Notes: a model not told the origin generated them from the sequence alone. A stretch of 64,000 nucleotides of DNA from Vogesella oryzae (GCF_902829295.1 NZ_CADEPL010000002.1:62001-126000), one strand, 5' to 3'; positions 1 through 9,792 are shown, numbered from the stretch's first letter. Program-made: numbers and translations.

Positions 1-106
1 CACGCGTCACCGCCGGCGGCGACATGCCCAGCCGGCGGGCGGCGCCGGCAAAGCTGCCTTCGTCCCCCACCGCCACAAACACCGTCATCAGGTGCAGTCT
101 GTCCAT
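1..106 (-). CDS. LysR-family transcriptional regulator, N-terminal fragment (cut by window edge)
   Basis: The reverse strand from 106 reads MDRLHLMTVFVAVGDEGSFA and continues into AARRLGMSPPAVTR, the first half of a LysR-type winged helix-turn-helix. The rest of the gene lies left of the window. A GGGGGA Shine-Dalgarno-like stretch sits 5-10 bases before this ATG, which supports the start. The gene is divergent from the carboxymuconolactone-decarboxylase-like gene at 243, the usual arrangement for a LysR regulator and its target, so it may control that gene. The effector-binding domain is not visible, so the signal it senses cannot be inferred. Confidence 0.85.
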   Translation of the reverse strand, partial: MDRLHLMTVFVAVGDEGSFAGAARRLGMSPPAVTR

Positions 107-242
107 GCTTCATTCCCCCAAGTGGAACAATCAATTGCATTGTATGGCTATTCTTCTGGCAAATGAGGTCTGTCACAGTGCTGTCACTGGCACCGCAGCC
201 CGCGATGCGCAGCAACATCCCTCACCCGACAAGGACTTCACC

Positions 243-797
243 ATGAACCGCATCAGCATCCCGACCGTAGAACATGCCCACGCCGCCAGCCAGCCGCTGT
301 TGGCCGCCGTGCAACAGCAACTGGGCGTGGTGCCCAACCTGATGAAAGTCATCGGCCACAGCCCGGCGGCGCTGGAAGGCTACCTGTCGCTGAATGGCGC
401 GCTGAACAAGGGCAAGCTGCCGGCAGCACTGCGCGAACGCATCGCGCTGGCGGTGGCGGAATACAACGGCTGCGATTACTGCCTGTCGGCACACAGCTAC
501 CTCGGCCAGCATGTCGCCAAACTTTCTGCCGCCGAAATCGACGCTGCCCGTGACCACCATAGTGCCGATGCCCGCAGCAACGCCGCACTGCAGTTTGCCT
601 ACCAGGTCGCCGCCAGGCGCGGCCATGTCAGCGATGCCGAGCTGGCCGCGCTGCGTGCCGCCGGTTTCGACGAGGCAGAAACCATCGAGCTGGTGCTGCT
701 GGTGGCGCTGAACGTGCTGACCAACTATGTCAACAATGTGGTGCGCACCAGCATCGACTTTCCGGTAGTCACTGCCGGCCAGCACCACGCAGCGTAA
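243..797 (+). CDS. Carboxymuconolactone decarboxylase / AhpD-like family protein
   Basis: This 184-residue protein has the AhpD-like signature: [12 protein letters not shown] at about residues 77-88 carries the CxxC pair and the following histidine. Family members act as alkylhydroperoxidase-type thiol oxidoreductases or as lactone decarboxylases. The CxxC points to the peroxidase-like branch, but the substrate is unknown. The ATG at 243 follows an AAGGA ribosome site; a longer reading frame from 24 overlaps the divergent LysR gene and looks non-coding. The gene stands alone and is probably controlled by the divergent LysR regulator at 1-106. Confidence 0.85.
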   Translation: MNRISIPTVEHAHAASQPLLAAVQQQLGVVPNLMKVIGHSPAALEGYLSLNGALNKGKLPAALRERIALAVAEYNGCDYCLSAHSYLGQHVAKLSAAEIDAARDHHSADARSNAALQFAYQVAARRGHVSDAELAALRAAGFDEAETIELVLLVALNVLTNYVNNVVRTSIDFPVVTAGQHHAA

Positions 798-910
798 GCT
801 GTATGCTCCGGGTGCCCGCGCAAGTGCTGGCACCCGGGCGTTGTTGTCCAAACAGCAGGCTGCCGCTTCACGCCCCGAGCCGCAGCACCTCCCCATTGCC
901 AGGAACCGTC

Positions 911-1393
911 ATGACCCCGATCCCCGAAGCCAGCCGGCCACCATTGCCACCATTCACGCTGGAAACCGCCATCCAGAAAGTCCGTGCCGCCGAAGACGGC
1001 TGGAATAGCCGCGATCCGCAGAAGGTGGCATTGGCATATACCCCGGACAGCCGCTGGCGCAATCGCCACGAGTTTCTGGCCGGCCGGGCCCAGATCGAAG
1101 CCTTCCTGACCCGTAAATGGCAGCGGGAACAGCAATATCGCCTGATCAAGGAAATCTGGGCCTACGGCGAGCAGCGCATTGCGGTGCGCTTTGCCTATGA
1201 ATGGCACGACGCGCAGGGGCAGTGGTTCCGCTCCTACGGCAACGAGAACTGGGAATTCGACGCCAACGGCCTGATGGCAGTGCGCCACGCCAGCATCAAC
1301 GATCTGCCGATCCGCGAGGAGGAACGGCTGTTCCGTTGGCCGCAGGGCCGCCGCCCGGACGATCATCCGGGACTGAGCGCGCTGGGGCTGTAA
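911..1393 (+). CDS. DUF1348 / NTF2-like family protein
   Basis: The 160-residue product matches the DUF1348 family, a single SnoaL/NTF2-like cone-shaped fold. Typical family stretches are [20 protein letters not shown] near residues 37-50 and the EFLTRKW-like helix that follows. The function is unknown; related proteins bind small hydrophobic ligands. The start at 911 follows AGGAACCGTC; the upstream part of the open frame has no family similarity. The gene lies about 110 bases after the AhpD-like gene on the same strand and may be co-transcribed with it. Confidence 0.8.
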   Translation: MTPIPEASRPPLPPFTLETAIQKVRAAEDGWNSRDPQKVALAYTPDSRWRNRHEFLAGRAQIEAFLTRKWQREQQYRLIKEIWAYGEQRIAVRFAYEWHDAQGQWFRSYGNENWEFDANGLMAVRHASINDLPIREEERLFRWPQGRRPDDHPGLSALGL

Positions 1394-1400
1394 CCCCGCT

Positions 1401-2246
1401 TCAGCCTGCGGATAACGGTAGCTGCATCAGGTACTGGTACAGCGGTTCGCGGCGTGCCCCCAGCGCCAGCAGGGCATCGCCGCCCAGCTGTGGCGCCTGC
1501 AATTGCGGTACCTGCCATGCCAGCGACGGATGCGCCGCCCGCAGCGCCAGCAGCAGCGCGCGGGCAGCCTGCTGGGCCGGCTGGCGATCCACCAGACTCA
1601 GGATCTGGATTCCGTCCGGCTGCGGCACGAACACCAGCTGGGCACTGCCGTGCTGCCAGGCCTGCCACGGCAGCGGCGACACCGCCAGCACCGGGGCGCT
1701 CACCAGCAGCGGCAGCAGCAGGTCATCGGCCTCGGCCGCCGCCAGCCAGTGCTGCGCCGCCTCGCGGCCAAGGTCATGCGGGGCAAGCGCCGCGGGCGGC
1801 AACACAGTATCGGCCGCCAGGGTATAGCCATGCAGCGGCATTACTTCGCCAAAGCCACGGCTGCGGTACAGCCGGGCGGCGCGCTCGTTCTGGGCAAACA
1901 CTTCCAGTTCCAGCGCCTGCAGACCATGTGCGCGGGCACGGGCGATCAGCTCGTCCAGCAACGCCGGCGCCGCGCCGCTGCCGCGAGCCTGCGGCACGGC
2001 GCCCATGGCGGCCAGCCGCCAGCGTTGGCCGCGCGGTGCCACCAGCGCGAACGCCAGCAGCTCGTCGCCGCGCAATGCCACCCGGCTGCGCGACAGCGAC
2101 ACCGCCTGCCGGGCAAGAAAGCCTGGCCACTGCGCCAGCGCCAGGTTGAACGGGCCGATCAGGTAATCGGCAAAGGCGGCGCTGAAAGCAGCGTGCAATT
2201 GTGCCGGCGGCACAACATTGGCAGGCACGAGACGAAAAGCGGACAT
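1401..2246 (-). CDS. GNAT family N-acetyltransferase
   Basis: This 281-residue protein has a GNAT fold in its first half. The acetyl-CoA pyrophosphate-binding motif QARGSGAA lies near residues 88-95, and NERAARLYRSRGF near residue 120 is the typical motif-B helix. The C-terminal half, about residues 150-281, is not recognised and may be a second degenerate acetyltransferase domain. The substrate is unknown. I chose the ATG at 2246 (MSAFRL); an in-frame ATG 24 bases upstream is possible. The gene converges with DUF1348, the stops being only 7 bases apart. Confidence 0.8.
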   Translation of the reverse strand: MSAFRLVPANVVPPAQLHAAFSAAFADYLIGPFNLALAQWPGFLARQAVSLSRSRVALRGDELLAFALVAPRGQRWRLAAMGAVPQARGSGAAPALLDELIARARAHGLQALELEVFAQNERAARLYRSRGFGEVMPLHGYTLAADTVLPPAALAPHDLGREAAQHWLAAAEADDLLLPLLVSAPVLAVSPLPWQAWQHGSAQLVFVPQPDGIQILSLVDRQPAQQAARALLLALRAAHPSLAWQVPQLQAPQLGGDALLALGARREPLYQYLMQLPLSAG

Positions 2247-2319
2247 GGCGTGGCCCCGGTACGGAACCACGCCATTCTAGAAAGCCGGCGGCCGCTGCAC
2301 AGCCCGCCGGAAGGACAGC

Positions 2320-2865
2320 TCAGCGCAGCGGGCCGATCAGGCGGGTGAGGGTGTTGTCGCGCAGGAAGCGGTGATGCCAGACTGCGGCGGCCACGTGCAG
2401 CGCCAGCGCGGCGATCATCAGATTCCCCAGCAGCTCGTGGATTTCCCGCAGCAGGTGGCGATACTCCGGCATCGGCGCCAGCAGCGCCGGCACCGCCACG
2501 CCGAACAGCGCCACCGGCTTGCCGGCCGCCTGCTGCGCCAGCACGCCGAACAGCGGCAGCGCCAGCATCAGGCCGTACAGCGCCCAGTGACCGGCATGCG
2601 CCAGCAGCTGGAACAGCGGCTGCGGCGCCGGCGTGATCTGCGGCGGGCGGTTACCCAGCCGCCACAGCAGACGCGGCACCAGCAGCAGCGCGGTCAGCAG
2701 GCCGGCGTCGATATGCCACAGCAGCAGCTGCAGCCGCTCGGCCGAGCCGCGCGGAAAGAAATCGTTGATCTCGATGCAGAACAGCGCGCCCAGCACGGCG
2801 ATGGCCGACAGCCAGTGGAAGGCACGCGCCAGCACGCCATAACTATGTTGCGAATTGCGAAGCAT
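2320..2865 (-). CDS. Cytochrome b561 family membrane protein
   Basis: A 181-residue four-helix membrane protein of the bacterial cytochrome b561 (CybB) family. Candidate haem-ligand histidines lie in RAFHW (about residue 17), WHID (about 51) and LALHVAAAVWHH (about 157-164), all in or next to hydrophobic helices. Family members carry two b haems and pass electrons in the inner membrane; some oxidise superoxide. The length fits the family and the start has no in-frame competitor nearby. It is a single gene, with the SNF2 helicase downstream on the same strand after about 320 bases counted from the far stop and no visible operon link. Confidence 0.87.
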   Translation of the reverse strand: MLRNSQHSYGVLARAFHWLSAIAVLGALFCIEINDFFPRGSAERLQLLLWHIDAGLLTALLLVPRLLWRLGNRPPQITPAPQPLFQLLAHAGHWALYGLMLALPLFGVLAQQAAGKPVALFGVAVPALLAPMPEYRHLLREIHELLGNLMIAALALHVAAAVWHHRFLRDNTLTRLIGPLR

Positions 2866-3006
2866 CAGCCGGCTCCAAGGGTCAATGTATGGTTACAGCA
2901 TAGCCGTCGCGGCTTAAGACGTCCTTAGCAGCCAACCACGCTCGCCACCAACGGCAACGCCCGCCGCGGCAAGGCCGGGCGGGCGTCAGGGTTGGCCGCA
3001 GTGCGC

Positions 3007-6000
3007 TTACAACTCGCCCTTGAGAAGCGCCAGCAGCGCCTCGGTGTCCAGCTTGGCGCTGGCGTCGCCGCCTTCCAGCAGGCTGTCGGCCAGGTCGCGC
3101 TTCACGCCGTGCAGCGCCACGATCTGCTCCTCGATGGTGTGCTCCGCCACCAGCCGGTAGATGGTCACCGGCCGCTGCTGGCCCATGCGGTAGGCGCGGT
3201 CGGAAGCCTGGTCTTCCACCGCCGGGTTCCACCACGGGTCGAGGTGGATCACGTAATCGGCGGCGGTGAGGTTGAGGCCGGTGCCGCCGGCTTTCAGGCT
3301 GATCAGGAAGATATCGCCCTCGCCACGCTGGAACGCATCCACCCGCGCCTTGCGCTCGCGCGCCGGGGTGCTGCCGTCCAGATACTGGTAGGCGATGCCC
3401 TGTTCGTCCAGCCACTGCCGCACCAGCTTGAGGTGGTCGACGAACTGGCTGAACACCAGCGCCTTGTGGCCGTTTTCCACCAGCTCCTCGGCAATCTCGG
3501 TAAAGGCGGCCAACTTGCTGCCGGCAATCACGCTGTCCGGCAGCACCAACTGCGGGTGGCAGCAGAAGCGGCGCAGACGGGTGATCTCGGCCAGCACCTG
3601 CATCTGCTTGCCGTCGGTGCCCTGCAGCTGGTCGAGCTTGTCCACCGCCTGCTGGCGCATTGCCTCGTACAGATGCAGCTCTTCCGCCGACAGCGGCACC
3701 TTGCGGGTGATCTCGGTGCGCGGCGGCAGCTCGTGCAGCACCTGGCTCTTGGTCCGGCGCAGGATGAACGGCTGGATCAGCGCCTTCAGCGCCGCGCGCG
3801 CGTTCTTGTCGCCACGCTCCACTGGGCCGGCAAAGCGTTGCTGGAAGCGCTCCTGGCTGCCCAGCAAGCCGGGGTTGAGGAAGCGGAACAGGTTCCACAG
3901 CTCGCCGAGGTGGTTCTCGATCGGGGTGCCGGACGCGGCCAGGCGGAAACCGGCCTGCAGCGCCATCACCGCCTGCGAACGCTTGGTGCCGGCGTTCTTG
4001 ATCGCCTGCGCCTCGTCGAGGATCACCGACTGCCACGCCACGCCGGCAAAGGCGTCGGCATCCAGCTGCAGCAGGCCATAGCTCACCACCACCAGATCGA
4101 ACGGCCCCAGATCGACCAGCGAGCGGAACTGGTGATACGGCCGCACGCGCAGGGTGGGGGCGAAGCGGGCGGCTTCCGACAGCCAGTTCAGCGCCACCGA
4201 GGTCGGGGCCACCACCAGCTGCGGGCCGCCGGGGGCACGCGCCAGCAGCAGTGCCAACGTCTGTACCGTCTTGCCCAGACCCATGTCGTCGGCGAGACAG
4301 GCGCCGACGCCCCAGTGCGCCAGCCGCGCCATCCAGTTGTAGCCTTCCAGCTGGTAGTCGCGCAGCGACGCCTGCAGCGTGGACGGCAGCTGCGGCTTGA
4401 AGTCGCGCAGCGTGTCCAGCGTCGCCAGCTGCTGTTGCCAGGCGGCATCGGCATCGAACTCGCCGACCTCGCCGGACAACTCCGCCAGCACCGGCGCCGC
4501 CAGCTGCGCGTAGTGCACGCCGTCGCGGCCAACGTGGTCGGCCAGCAGCGCCAGCTCTTCCAGCCGCTTTTTCATGCTGTCGGTCAGCGCCAGCCAGTCA
4601 TCCTCGCCGAGGGTGATGAAGCGGCCCTGCTGCTGCGAGGCCAGCTCCAGCAGCTCTTTCAGCTGCAGCACGCGGCCATCGTCCAGCTTCAGCTGGCCGT
4701 TGAGCACGAACCACTCGCCATTGCGCTTCACGCTCAATTGCAGCTGCGGCAGGCCGCGCCGCGACTTGATGCGCAGCCGCTCGCCCTCCGGCCACACGCA
4801 CTCCAGCACCCCGGCCTCCAGCTGCTGCAGTTCCGACAACACTTCCAGCGCCTGCTGCGGTTCCGGCAGCTGCCATTCCTGGCCGTCGTTGTCGGCGGCG
4901 GCCAGCGCCGGGCACGACGACAGCACGTGCTGCAGCGCGGCGCGCTCGGCGGCCAGATTGCGGCGGGTCTGCACCGTGCGGCCGTCCACCTCGCCGACGA
5001 TGCTTTCCATGCCGCTGCCCGGCTTGCACCAGTTGGCCGCGGCCAGCGGCCGCACCAGCAACTGCAGCCGCAGGCCCTGCGCCAGCGGCAGCAGGTGGGC
5101 GTAGATGCGGCCATCGGCCGGGATGCTATCGAGGTTGCTGGCCAGCTCCGGCAGGTCGGAGTGGATCGGCACCAGCGGTGCCACGCTGGTCACCGCGTCG
5201 ATCAGCTGCGCCTTGGCGGCCAGCGGCACCGTCAGCTCGCGGCCGATGATGGCGGCGATCTGACGCACCTCGCGGCCAACCTGGTACACCGACAACCGTG
5301 TCGGGGTGTCTTTTTCCCACACCACGTCGCTGTCGGCGACGATCTTGTTCGGATTCAGCCGCACGCGGATCTCGCGCGCGTCCTCGGTCAGCTGCAGCGT
5401 CACCTGACCGGCCAGCACGTCCACGCGCACGTCCGGCGCATCGGCCCAGTACACCGCGCCGTGGCCCACCAGCGCCGGCAGCGATTTCTCGCCGTCCAGT
5501 TCGTAGGCACTGCCGCCGCCGTAGTAGCTGTCGTGCGCCGACTTGATCTGGCGCAGGATGCGGCGGTCCGGCTCGCCGAGGGAATCGAATTCGTCGCTGC
5601 TTTCCAGCAGCCGGCGCAGCGCCACCGCACGGCCGCGGCTCCATTGTCCGCGCGCGCCCAGTTTCTGTTCGCGCGGCTCCATCAGCACGCCATGCGGGGC
5701 CACGGTGATGAACCAGGCCAGACGGGTATCCTTGCTGTCCACGGTAAGCGGAGTCTCCTTGCCGGCGCCCAGTAGCTTGAGCGCGTTGAGTGCGTGCTGC
5801 CAGGCTTCCTGGCGGCGATAGATGTCCACCAGCGCGGTCAGCTGGCGGCTGGCATGCCAGTCCGGCTGCTCGCGGGCGATGCCGAACTGGCGCTGCAGCA
5901 GCGCCGCCACTTCCTGCGCCGCCCAGACATAGCCTTCGTCCTGCAGTTGCTGGCCGAACGCCGTCAGCGCCGCCTGCCATGCCGGCGTGCGCGCCTGCTT

Positions 6001-7119
6001 CACGTCCAGCCAGTAGGCGGCCAGCGCCAGCAGCAGGCCGTCGAAGCCGCTCAATACCGAGGCATCCGGCAGCTGCACGCCGGCGGCCATCGCCGCGCCT
6101 TCCTGCACGGTGAGCAGATGCTGCAGCACGTAGTAGCAGTGGCCGTGACGCTGGCGCACGCCGGCGGCGATCGCCTGCTTCAGCTCGGCCTGACGCTTGT
6201 CGTCGCGGCTGCCGATCAGCGCCAGGCAGTAAAACGCGTTCAGCACCGCCGGCAGGTCCAGCGAACGCTTCTTGGTTTCGCGGCGGATATCCGCCAGCCA
6301 GTCCGCCACCACGTCCAGCGCTTCGGCGTAGCGTCCCTGCATCACCGGCAGGAAGAAGCGCCGTGCCACCGGCAGGCCGTCGCCCTCCGCCCCCGGCTGG
6401 GTGACCTGCGCGAAGTCGCCGCGCCACAGCGCCTGCTGCAACAGCTGCGCGGTGAGGTCGTCCCAGTCGCGGTAGCCGTCTTCCAGCCGCGCCACCGCGT
6501 AGCGGTAACCGTCGGCAAAATGGTCCAGCCGCCAGTTGGCGTCCGGCAGGTAGTCCATCAGCAACTGCACCTGGATGTCGTCGTCCAGCCGGTCGAACAG
6601 CGCGCGCCCGGCGGCGGTGTGGAACAGCCGCTTGAACGGCGGCTGCGGCTGCGCACCGCTGCTGCCTTGCACCAGCTGCTGGTACAGCGCCAGCCATTCG
6701 GCGGTGGCTTCGGCGCGGCCCTGCAGGATCGCCAGCCACAGCCGCAGCTGCACCGCCGGCGCGCTGGGCGTGCCGCGCGGCAGCGGGATGTGGTCACACA
6801 GCAGTTCGCCCCACGCGGCCAACTCGGCCTGCTCGTCCAGCAGCTGCAGCAACACCGCATTGCGCGCCTGCGGCGCCACGCGGTACGGCAGGCCGGCGGT
6901 GCGCACGATGGCGTCGCGATGTTCCAGATCGCCCAGCACCGCCCCCAGCGTGTCGTTGTTGAGCGCCTTGCCCTGCGCATCGCGGATCAGGTTCAGGCTC
7001 AGCAACATCAGCAGATTGGGCTTGTTTTCACCGTTGGGCAGCAGCGCCAGCGCGCGCAGCACCGCCAGATGCGACGCCGGCAGCTGGTCGAGGGAAAGCA
7101 GGGAATCGGAGGTGGTCAT
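3007..7119 (-). CDS. SNF2-family DEAD/DEAH helicase-like ATPase, very long N-terminal region
   Basis: The 1370-residue protein ends in a complete Swi2/Snf2 motor. Walker A DDMGLGKT lies near residue 945, the DEAQ box VILDEAQAIKN near 1033, GTPIENHLGELWNLF near 1080, and the helicase-C motifs GGTGLNLTAADYVIHLDPWWNP and DRAYRMGQ near 1290-1315. Such proteins move along double-stranded DNA and remodel protein-DNA complexes; bacterial roles include helping RNA polymerase recycle (as RapA does) and defence. The first roughly 900 residues show no domain I recognise, and no zinc-binding SWIM motif was seen. The ATG at 7119 (MTTSDS) was chosen; the 43 residues before it in the open frame look non-coding. 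Confidence 0.9.
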   Translation of the reverse strand: MTTSDSLLSLDQLPASHLAVLRALALLPNGENKPNLLMLLSLNLIRDAQGKALNNDTLGAVLGDLEHRDAIVRTAGLPYRVAPQARNAVLLQLLDEQAELAAWGELLCDHIPLPRGTPSAPAVQLRLWLAILQGRAEATAEWLALYQQLVQGSSGAQPQPPFKRLFHTAAGRALFDRLDDDIQVQLLMDYLPDANWRLDHFADGYRYAVARLEDGYRDWDDLTAQLLQQALWRGDFAQVTQPGAEGDGLPVARRFFLPVMQGRYAEALDVVADWLADIRRETKKRSLDLPAVLNAFYCLALIGSRDDKRQAELKQAIAAGVRQRHGHCYYVLQHLLTVQEGAAMAAGVQLPDASVLSGFDGLLLALAAYWLDVKQARTPAWQAALTAFGQQLQDEGYVWAAQEVAALLQRQFGIAREQPDWHASRQLTALVDIYRRQEAWQHALNALKLLGAGKETPLTVDSKDTRLAWFITVAPHGVLMEPREQKLGARGQWSRGRAVALRRLLESSDEFDSLGEPDRRILRQIKSAHDSYYGGGSAYELDGEKSLPALVGHGAVYWADAPDVRVDVLAGQVTLQLTEDAREIRVRLNPNKIVADSDVVWEKDTPTRLSVYQVGREVRQIAAIIGRELTVPLAAKAQLIDAVTSVAPLVPIHSDLPELASNLDSIPADGRIYAHLLPLAQGLRLQLLVRPLAAANWCKPGSGMESIVGEVDGRTVQTRRNLAAERAALQHVLSSCPALAAADNDGQEWQLPEPQQALEVLSELQQLEAGVLECVWPEGERLRIKSRRGLPQLQLSVKRNGEWFVLNGQLKLDDGRVLQLKELLELASQQQGRFITLGEDDWLALTDSMKKRLEELALLADHVGRDGVHYAQLAAPVLAELSGEVGEFDADAAWQQQLATLDTLRDFKPQLPSTLQASLRDYQLEGYNWMARLAHWGVGACLADDMGLGKTVQTLALLLARAPGGPQLVVAPTSVALNWLSEAARFAPTLRVRPYHQFRSLVDLGPFDLVVVSYGLLQLDADAFAGVAWQSVILDEAQAIKNAGTKRSQAVMALQAGFRLAASGTPIENHLGELWNLFRFLNPGLLGSQERFQQRFAGPVERGDKNARAALKALIQPFILRRTKSQVLHELPPRTEITRKVPLSAEELHLYEAMRQQAVDKLDQLQGTDGKQMQVLAEITRLRRFCCHPQLVLPDSVIAGSKLAAFTEIAEELVENGHKALVFSQFVDHLKLVRQWLDEQGIAYQYLDGSTPARERKARVDAFQRGEGDIFLISLKAGGTGLNLTAADYVIHLDPWWNPAVEDQASDRAYRMGQQRPVTIYRLVAEHTIEEQIVALHGVKRDLADSLLEGGDASAKLDTEALLALLKGEL

Positions 7120-7224
7120 GTAGGCAATCGGGTTGGCCGCGCACAGCTGACTGTGCGCCGCTATTTTGCAAAACGAACCCGAAAGTTTACGCCAAGGCGC
7201 CGCCGGCGGCCATCGGCGGGCAAA

Positions 7225-7260
7225 GAAAAACCCCTGCCACGTTGCCACGGCAGGGGTGCA
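7225..7260 (-). terminator. Intrinsic terminator after hemL
   Basis: CCCCTGCC at 7231-7238 pairs perfectly with GGCAGGGG at 7249-7256. The A-run at 7225-7230 reads as a U-run after the hairpin on the minus strand, just past the hemL stop. Confidence 0.8.
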
Positions 7261-7288
7261 GCGCGGCGGCCAAGGTTGGCCGCAAGGC

Positions 7289-8566
7289 TCAGATGCGCGC
7301 CAGCGCGCGGCGGGCGGCGGCGATGGTCTGTTCGATCATCTCGTCGCTGTGGGCGATGGAAGTGAAGCCGGCTTCGTATGCCGACGGCGCCAGGTACACA
7401 CCCTCGTCCAGCATGGCGTGGAAGAAGGCCTTGAAGCGGGTGATGTCGCACTGGGTGGCCTCGGCGTAGCTGGTCGGCACCTTGTCGCTGAAGTAGAAGC
7501 CGAACATGCCGCCGACGCTGTCGGTGGTCATAGTCACACCGGCGTCACGCGCGGCGTCGGCCAGGCCATTGGCCAGGCGCGCGCTGCGGGCGCCGAGGGT
7601 GGCGTGGAAGCCCGGCTGCTGGATCAGCTTCAGCGTGGTGAGGCCGGCGGCTACCGCCAGCGGATTACCGGACAGGGTGCCGGCCTGGTACACATTCCCC
7701 AGCGGTGCGATCCTGGCCATGATGTCGGCGCGGCCGCCGAACACCGCCAGCGGCATGCCGCCGCCGACCACCTTGCCCAGCGTGGTCAGGTCCGGGGTGA
7801 TGCCGTGCAGGCCCTGCGCGCACTCCAGCGCCACGCGGAAGCCGGTCATCACCTCGTCGTAGATCAGCAGCGCGCCGTGCTGTTCGGTCAGCGCGCGCAA
7901 GCTTTGCACGAACTCGGCCGACGGCTTGATCAGGTTCATGTTGCCGGCGATCGGCTCCAGGATCACGCAGGCGATCTTGTCGCCCAGCTCCTTGAAGGTG
8001 TCGGCCAGCTGCTGCACGTCGTTGTACTGCAGCACCAGGGTGTGCTTGGTGCAATCGGCCGGCACGCCACCGGAGGACGGGTTGCCGAAGGTGAGCAGGC
8101 CGGACCCGGCCTTCACCAGCAGGCTGTCGGAGTGGCCGTGGTAGCAGCCTTCGAATTTCACGATCAGGTCACGGCCGGTATAGCCGCGCGCCAGACGGAT
8201 GGCGGACATGGTGGCCTCGGTGCCGGAGCTCACCAGCCGCAGCTGCTCGATCGACGGCAGCAGCTTGCAGATTTCCTCGGCGATCTCGACTTCGCCTTCG
8301 GTCGGCGCACCGAACGACAGGCCGCCGACGGCCGCCTCCTGCACCGCCTTGATCACCTCGGGGTGGGCGTGGCCGAGAATGGCCGGGCCCCAGCTGCCGA
8401 CGTAGTCCAGATACTGCTTGTCGTCGGCATCCCAGAAGTAGGCACCTTCGGCACGCTTGACGAAGCGCGGCGTGCCGCCGACCTGGCCAAAGGCGCGCAC
8501 CGGCGAGTTCACACCACCGGGGATCACTTGCTTGCCACGTTCAAACAGTTCCAGATTGCGGGACAT
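7289..8566 (-). CDS. hemL: Glutamate-1-semialdehyde 2,1-aminomutase
   Basis: The 425-residue PLP enzyme converts glutamate-1-semialdehyde to 5-aminolevulinate, the committed C5-route step to haem, and acts as a cytosolic dimer. The N-terminus ([20 protein letters not shown]), the [15 protein letters not shown] loop near residues 118-132 and the PLP lysine in [12 protein letters not shown] near residue 264 are all canonical, and the length is normal. It is a single transcription unit with its own terminator. It supplies the precursor for the pathway in which the hemJ-type gene at 11912-12328 would act later. Confidence 0.97.
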   Translation of the reverse strand: MSRNLELFERGKQVIPGGVNSPVRAFGQVGGTPRFVKRAEGAYFWDADDKQYLDYVGSWGPAILGHAHPEVIKAVQEAAVGGLSFGAPTEGEVEIAEEICKLLPSIEQLRLVSSGTEATMSAIRLARGYTGRDLIVKFEGCYHGHSDSLLVKAGSGLLTFGNPSSGGVPADCTKHTLVLQYNDVQQLADTFKELGDKIACVILEPIAGNMNLIKPSAEFVQSLRALTEQHGALLIYDEVMTGFRVALECAQGLHGITPDLTTLGKVVGGGMPLAVFGGRADIMARIAPLGNVYQAGTLSGNPLAVAAGLTTLKLIQQPGFHATLGARSARLANGLADAARDAGVTMTTDSVGGMFGFYFSDKVPTSYAEATQCDITRFKAFFHAMLDEGVYLAPSAYEAGFTSIAHSDEMIEQTIAAARRALARI

Positions 8567-8825
8567 TGCGTTTCCTTTCAGGCAGCCATGGACGGCTGCG
8601 ATTCACATTGGGTGCGGTAGCGGCTGCGCGCGGCAACCGGACGGGAATTCCTGTCGGCCACGATAGCGGGTTGTGGCCGGCGCGGCGTTGACCTGGGTCC
8701 AGACGGGGCGCCTTCTGCGGGCGCCGACGTGAAATCAAGACCGCGATTTTCCGGCAAATCGCCGCCGCGGGCTAGTTGGCCGCAACAACGCGGTGTTCCG
8801 CCTGCGGCCAACCGTGCAGCCGGCG

Positions 8826-9158
8826 TCAGGGCGCAGGCGGCAGCAACGCCAGCAAGTCGGTCACTTCGGCCGCGACCAGCGGCCGCACCACGCGGCCAAC
8901 CTCCACGCCGTCGCGCAGCAGGATCAGCGTTGGCCACAGCTTGACGCGGAAGCTGCGCCCCAGCCGGCGCCCGGCGCCGTCCTCCACCTTGAGGTGCGCT
9001 AGCGCCGGATAGGCGCGCAGCGCCTGTTCGATGGCCGGCTGCGCGTTCTGGCAATGCGGGCACCAGTCAACGCCGAACTCCAGCAGCAACGGTTCGGCAG
9101 CGGCGTCGAGTGCGGCGCGCTCGGGAGCGGTGGCAGAGTAGTGGGCAATATAGGGCAT
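8826..9158 (-). CDS. Thioredoxin-like protein with WCPHC active site
   Basis: The 110-residue single-domain thioredoxin fold carries WCPHC at residues 32-36 instead of the usual WCGPC, and a cis-proline in KLWPTLILL near residue 74. The PH dipeptide is more typical of DsbA-like oxidants, so its redox potential may be higher than that of ordinary thioredoxin. No signal peptide is seen, so it is probably cytosolic. The start is uncertain: ATG at 9158 (MPYIAHYS) or 9170 (MDDRMPYI); neither has a clear ribosome site. A repeat-word copy (GCGGCCAACC, about 8891-8900) lies inside the gene. Confidence 0.82.
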   Translation of the reverse strand: MPYIAHYSATAPERAALDAAAEPLLLEFGVDWCPHCQNAQPAIEQALRAYPALAHLKVEDGAGRRLGRSFRVKLWPTLILLRDGVEVGRVVRPLVAAEVTDLLALLPPAP

Positions 9159-9272
9159 GCGATCATCCATACCGGCGCTGCGGCTAGCGCCGGAGTGTGG
9201 CCGGAGCGGCAAATGCTGCCGTCGCCGGCGCAGAGTGGGTTCACGATCTGGCGAGCCAGAGCGAGACAAGGC

Positions 9273-9332
9273 GAAAACGGCGGAAGTAACGGAGTTTACA
9301 GGTGGTAAATGAGTATTCCGCAGACGTTTTTA
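9273..9332. repeat. Long imperfect hairpin downstream of flhE
   Basis: AAAACGGCGG (9274-9283) pairs with CCGCAGACGTTTT (9318-9330), and GTTTAC (9294-9299) pairs with GTAAAT (9305-9310) around a 5-base loop. The structure is uninterrupted by genes and sits between the flhE stop and the thioredoxin start. It may end flhE transcription or be a dispersed structured repeat; only one copy lies in this window. Confidence 0.5.
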
Positions 9333-9372
9333 ACGCCGTATCGCCGACGCGTAGCAGCGCGTGCATACGCGG

Positions 9373-9792
9373 TTAGAACTCGTAGCTTACCGCCAGCTGC
9401 TGCTTGCCGCTGAGCACCGGCATCAGCGCGCCGCGGCCGGTAACAAAGTATTGGAGCTGAAACGGCTGCGTCGGGTTCAAACCGCGAAACGCCGCCGTGC
9501 TGCCGCTGGCGTCCTGGCTGACATTCACGCAGCGGCTGCCCTGGCACAGCAGCACCGTCAGCTCGGACGGGCGCGGCGAGAAATGCCAGGCGTAGTACAC
9601 CGAGGTGATGCGGCCATCCGCCGGCGGAGTGCCCTGCAGCGGAAAGGCGGCGCGGTACGGCAGGTTGCGCACGGCAATGCCTGGGCCCACCGTATCGCTG
9701 GCATAGGAGCCGGCGCCGGCCGCCGCCAGCGAGGGCAGCGAGGCAAGCCACAGGGCGGCCAGCAGGCGTGGCCAGCGGGCGGTACGGGACAT
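9373..9792 (-). CDS. flhE: FlhE-like flagellar protein (orphan)
   Basis: The 139-residue secreted protein has a signal peptide (MSRTARW, then a hydrophobic stretch ending at about residue 25, LAAAG). Its mature part resembles enterobacterial FlhE: a conserved VLLCQGSRCVNV segment with two cysteines (about residues 85-95), a GSTAAFRGL turn and an ALMPVLSGKQQLAVSYEF C-terminus. FlhE is a periplasmic protein that limits proton leak through the flagellar export gate. Normally it follows flhBA, but here no flagellar genes adjoin it. The start at 9792 follows a strong AAGGAG site. The flagellar assignment rests on remembered family pattern, so it is moderate. Confidence 0.7.
   Translation of the reverse strand: MSRTARWPRLLAALWLASLPSLAAAGAGSYASDTVGPGIAVRNLPYRAAFPLQGTPPADGRITSVYYAWHFSPRPSELTVLLCQGSRCVNVSQDASGSTAAFRGLNPTQPFQLQYFVTGRGALMPVLSGKQQLAVSYEF

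Noticed and set aside
2992-5775. Very long plus-strand open frame opposite the SNF2 helicase gene
   Set aside because: It is an antisense shadow of a high-GC gene: the protein is Gln/His/Arg-rich low complexity, has no domain, and the opposite strand encodes a complete helicase motor.
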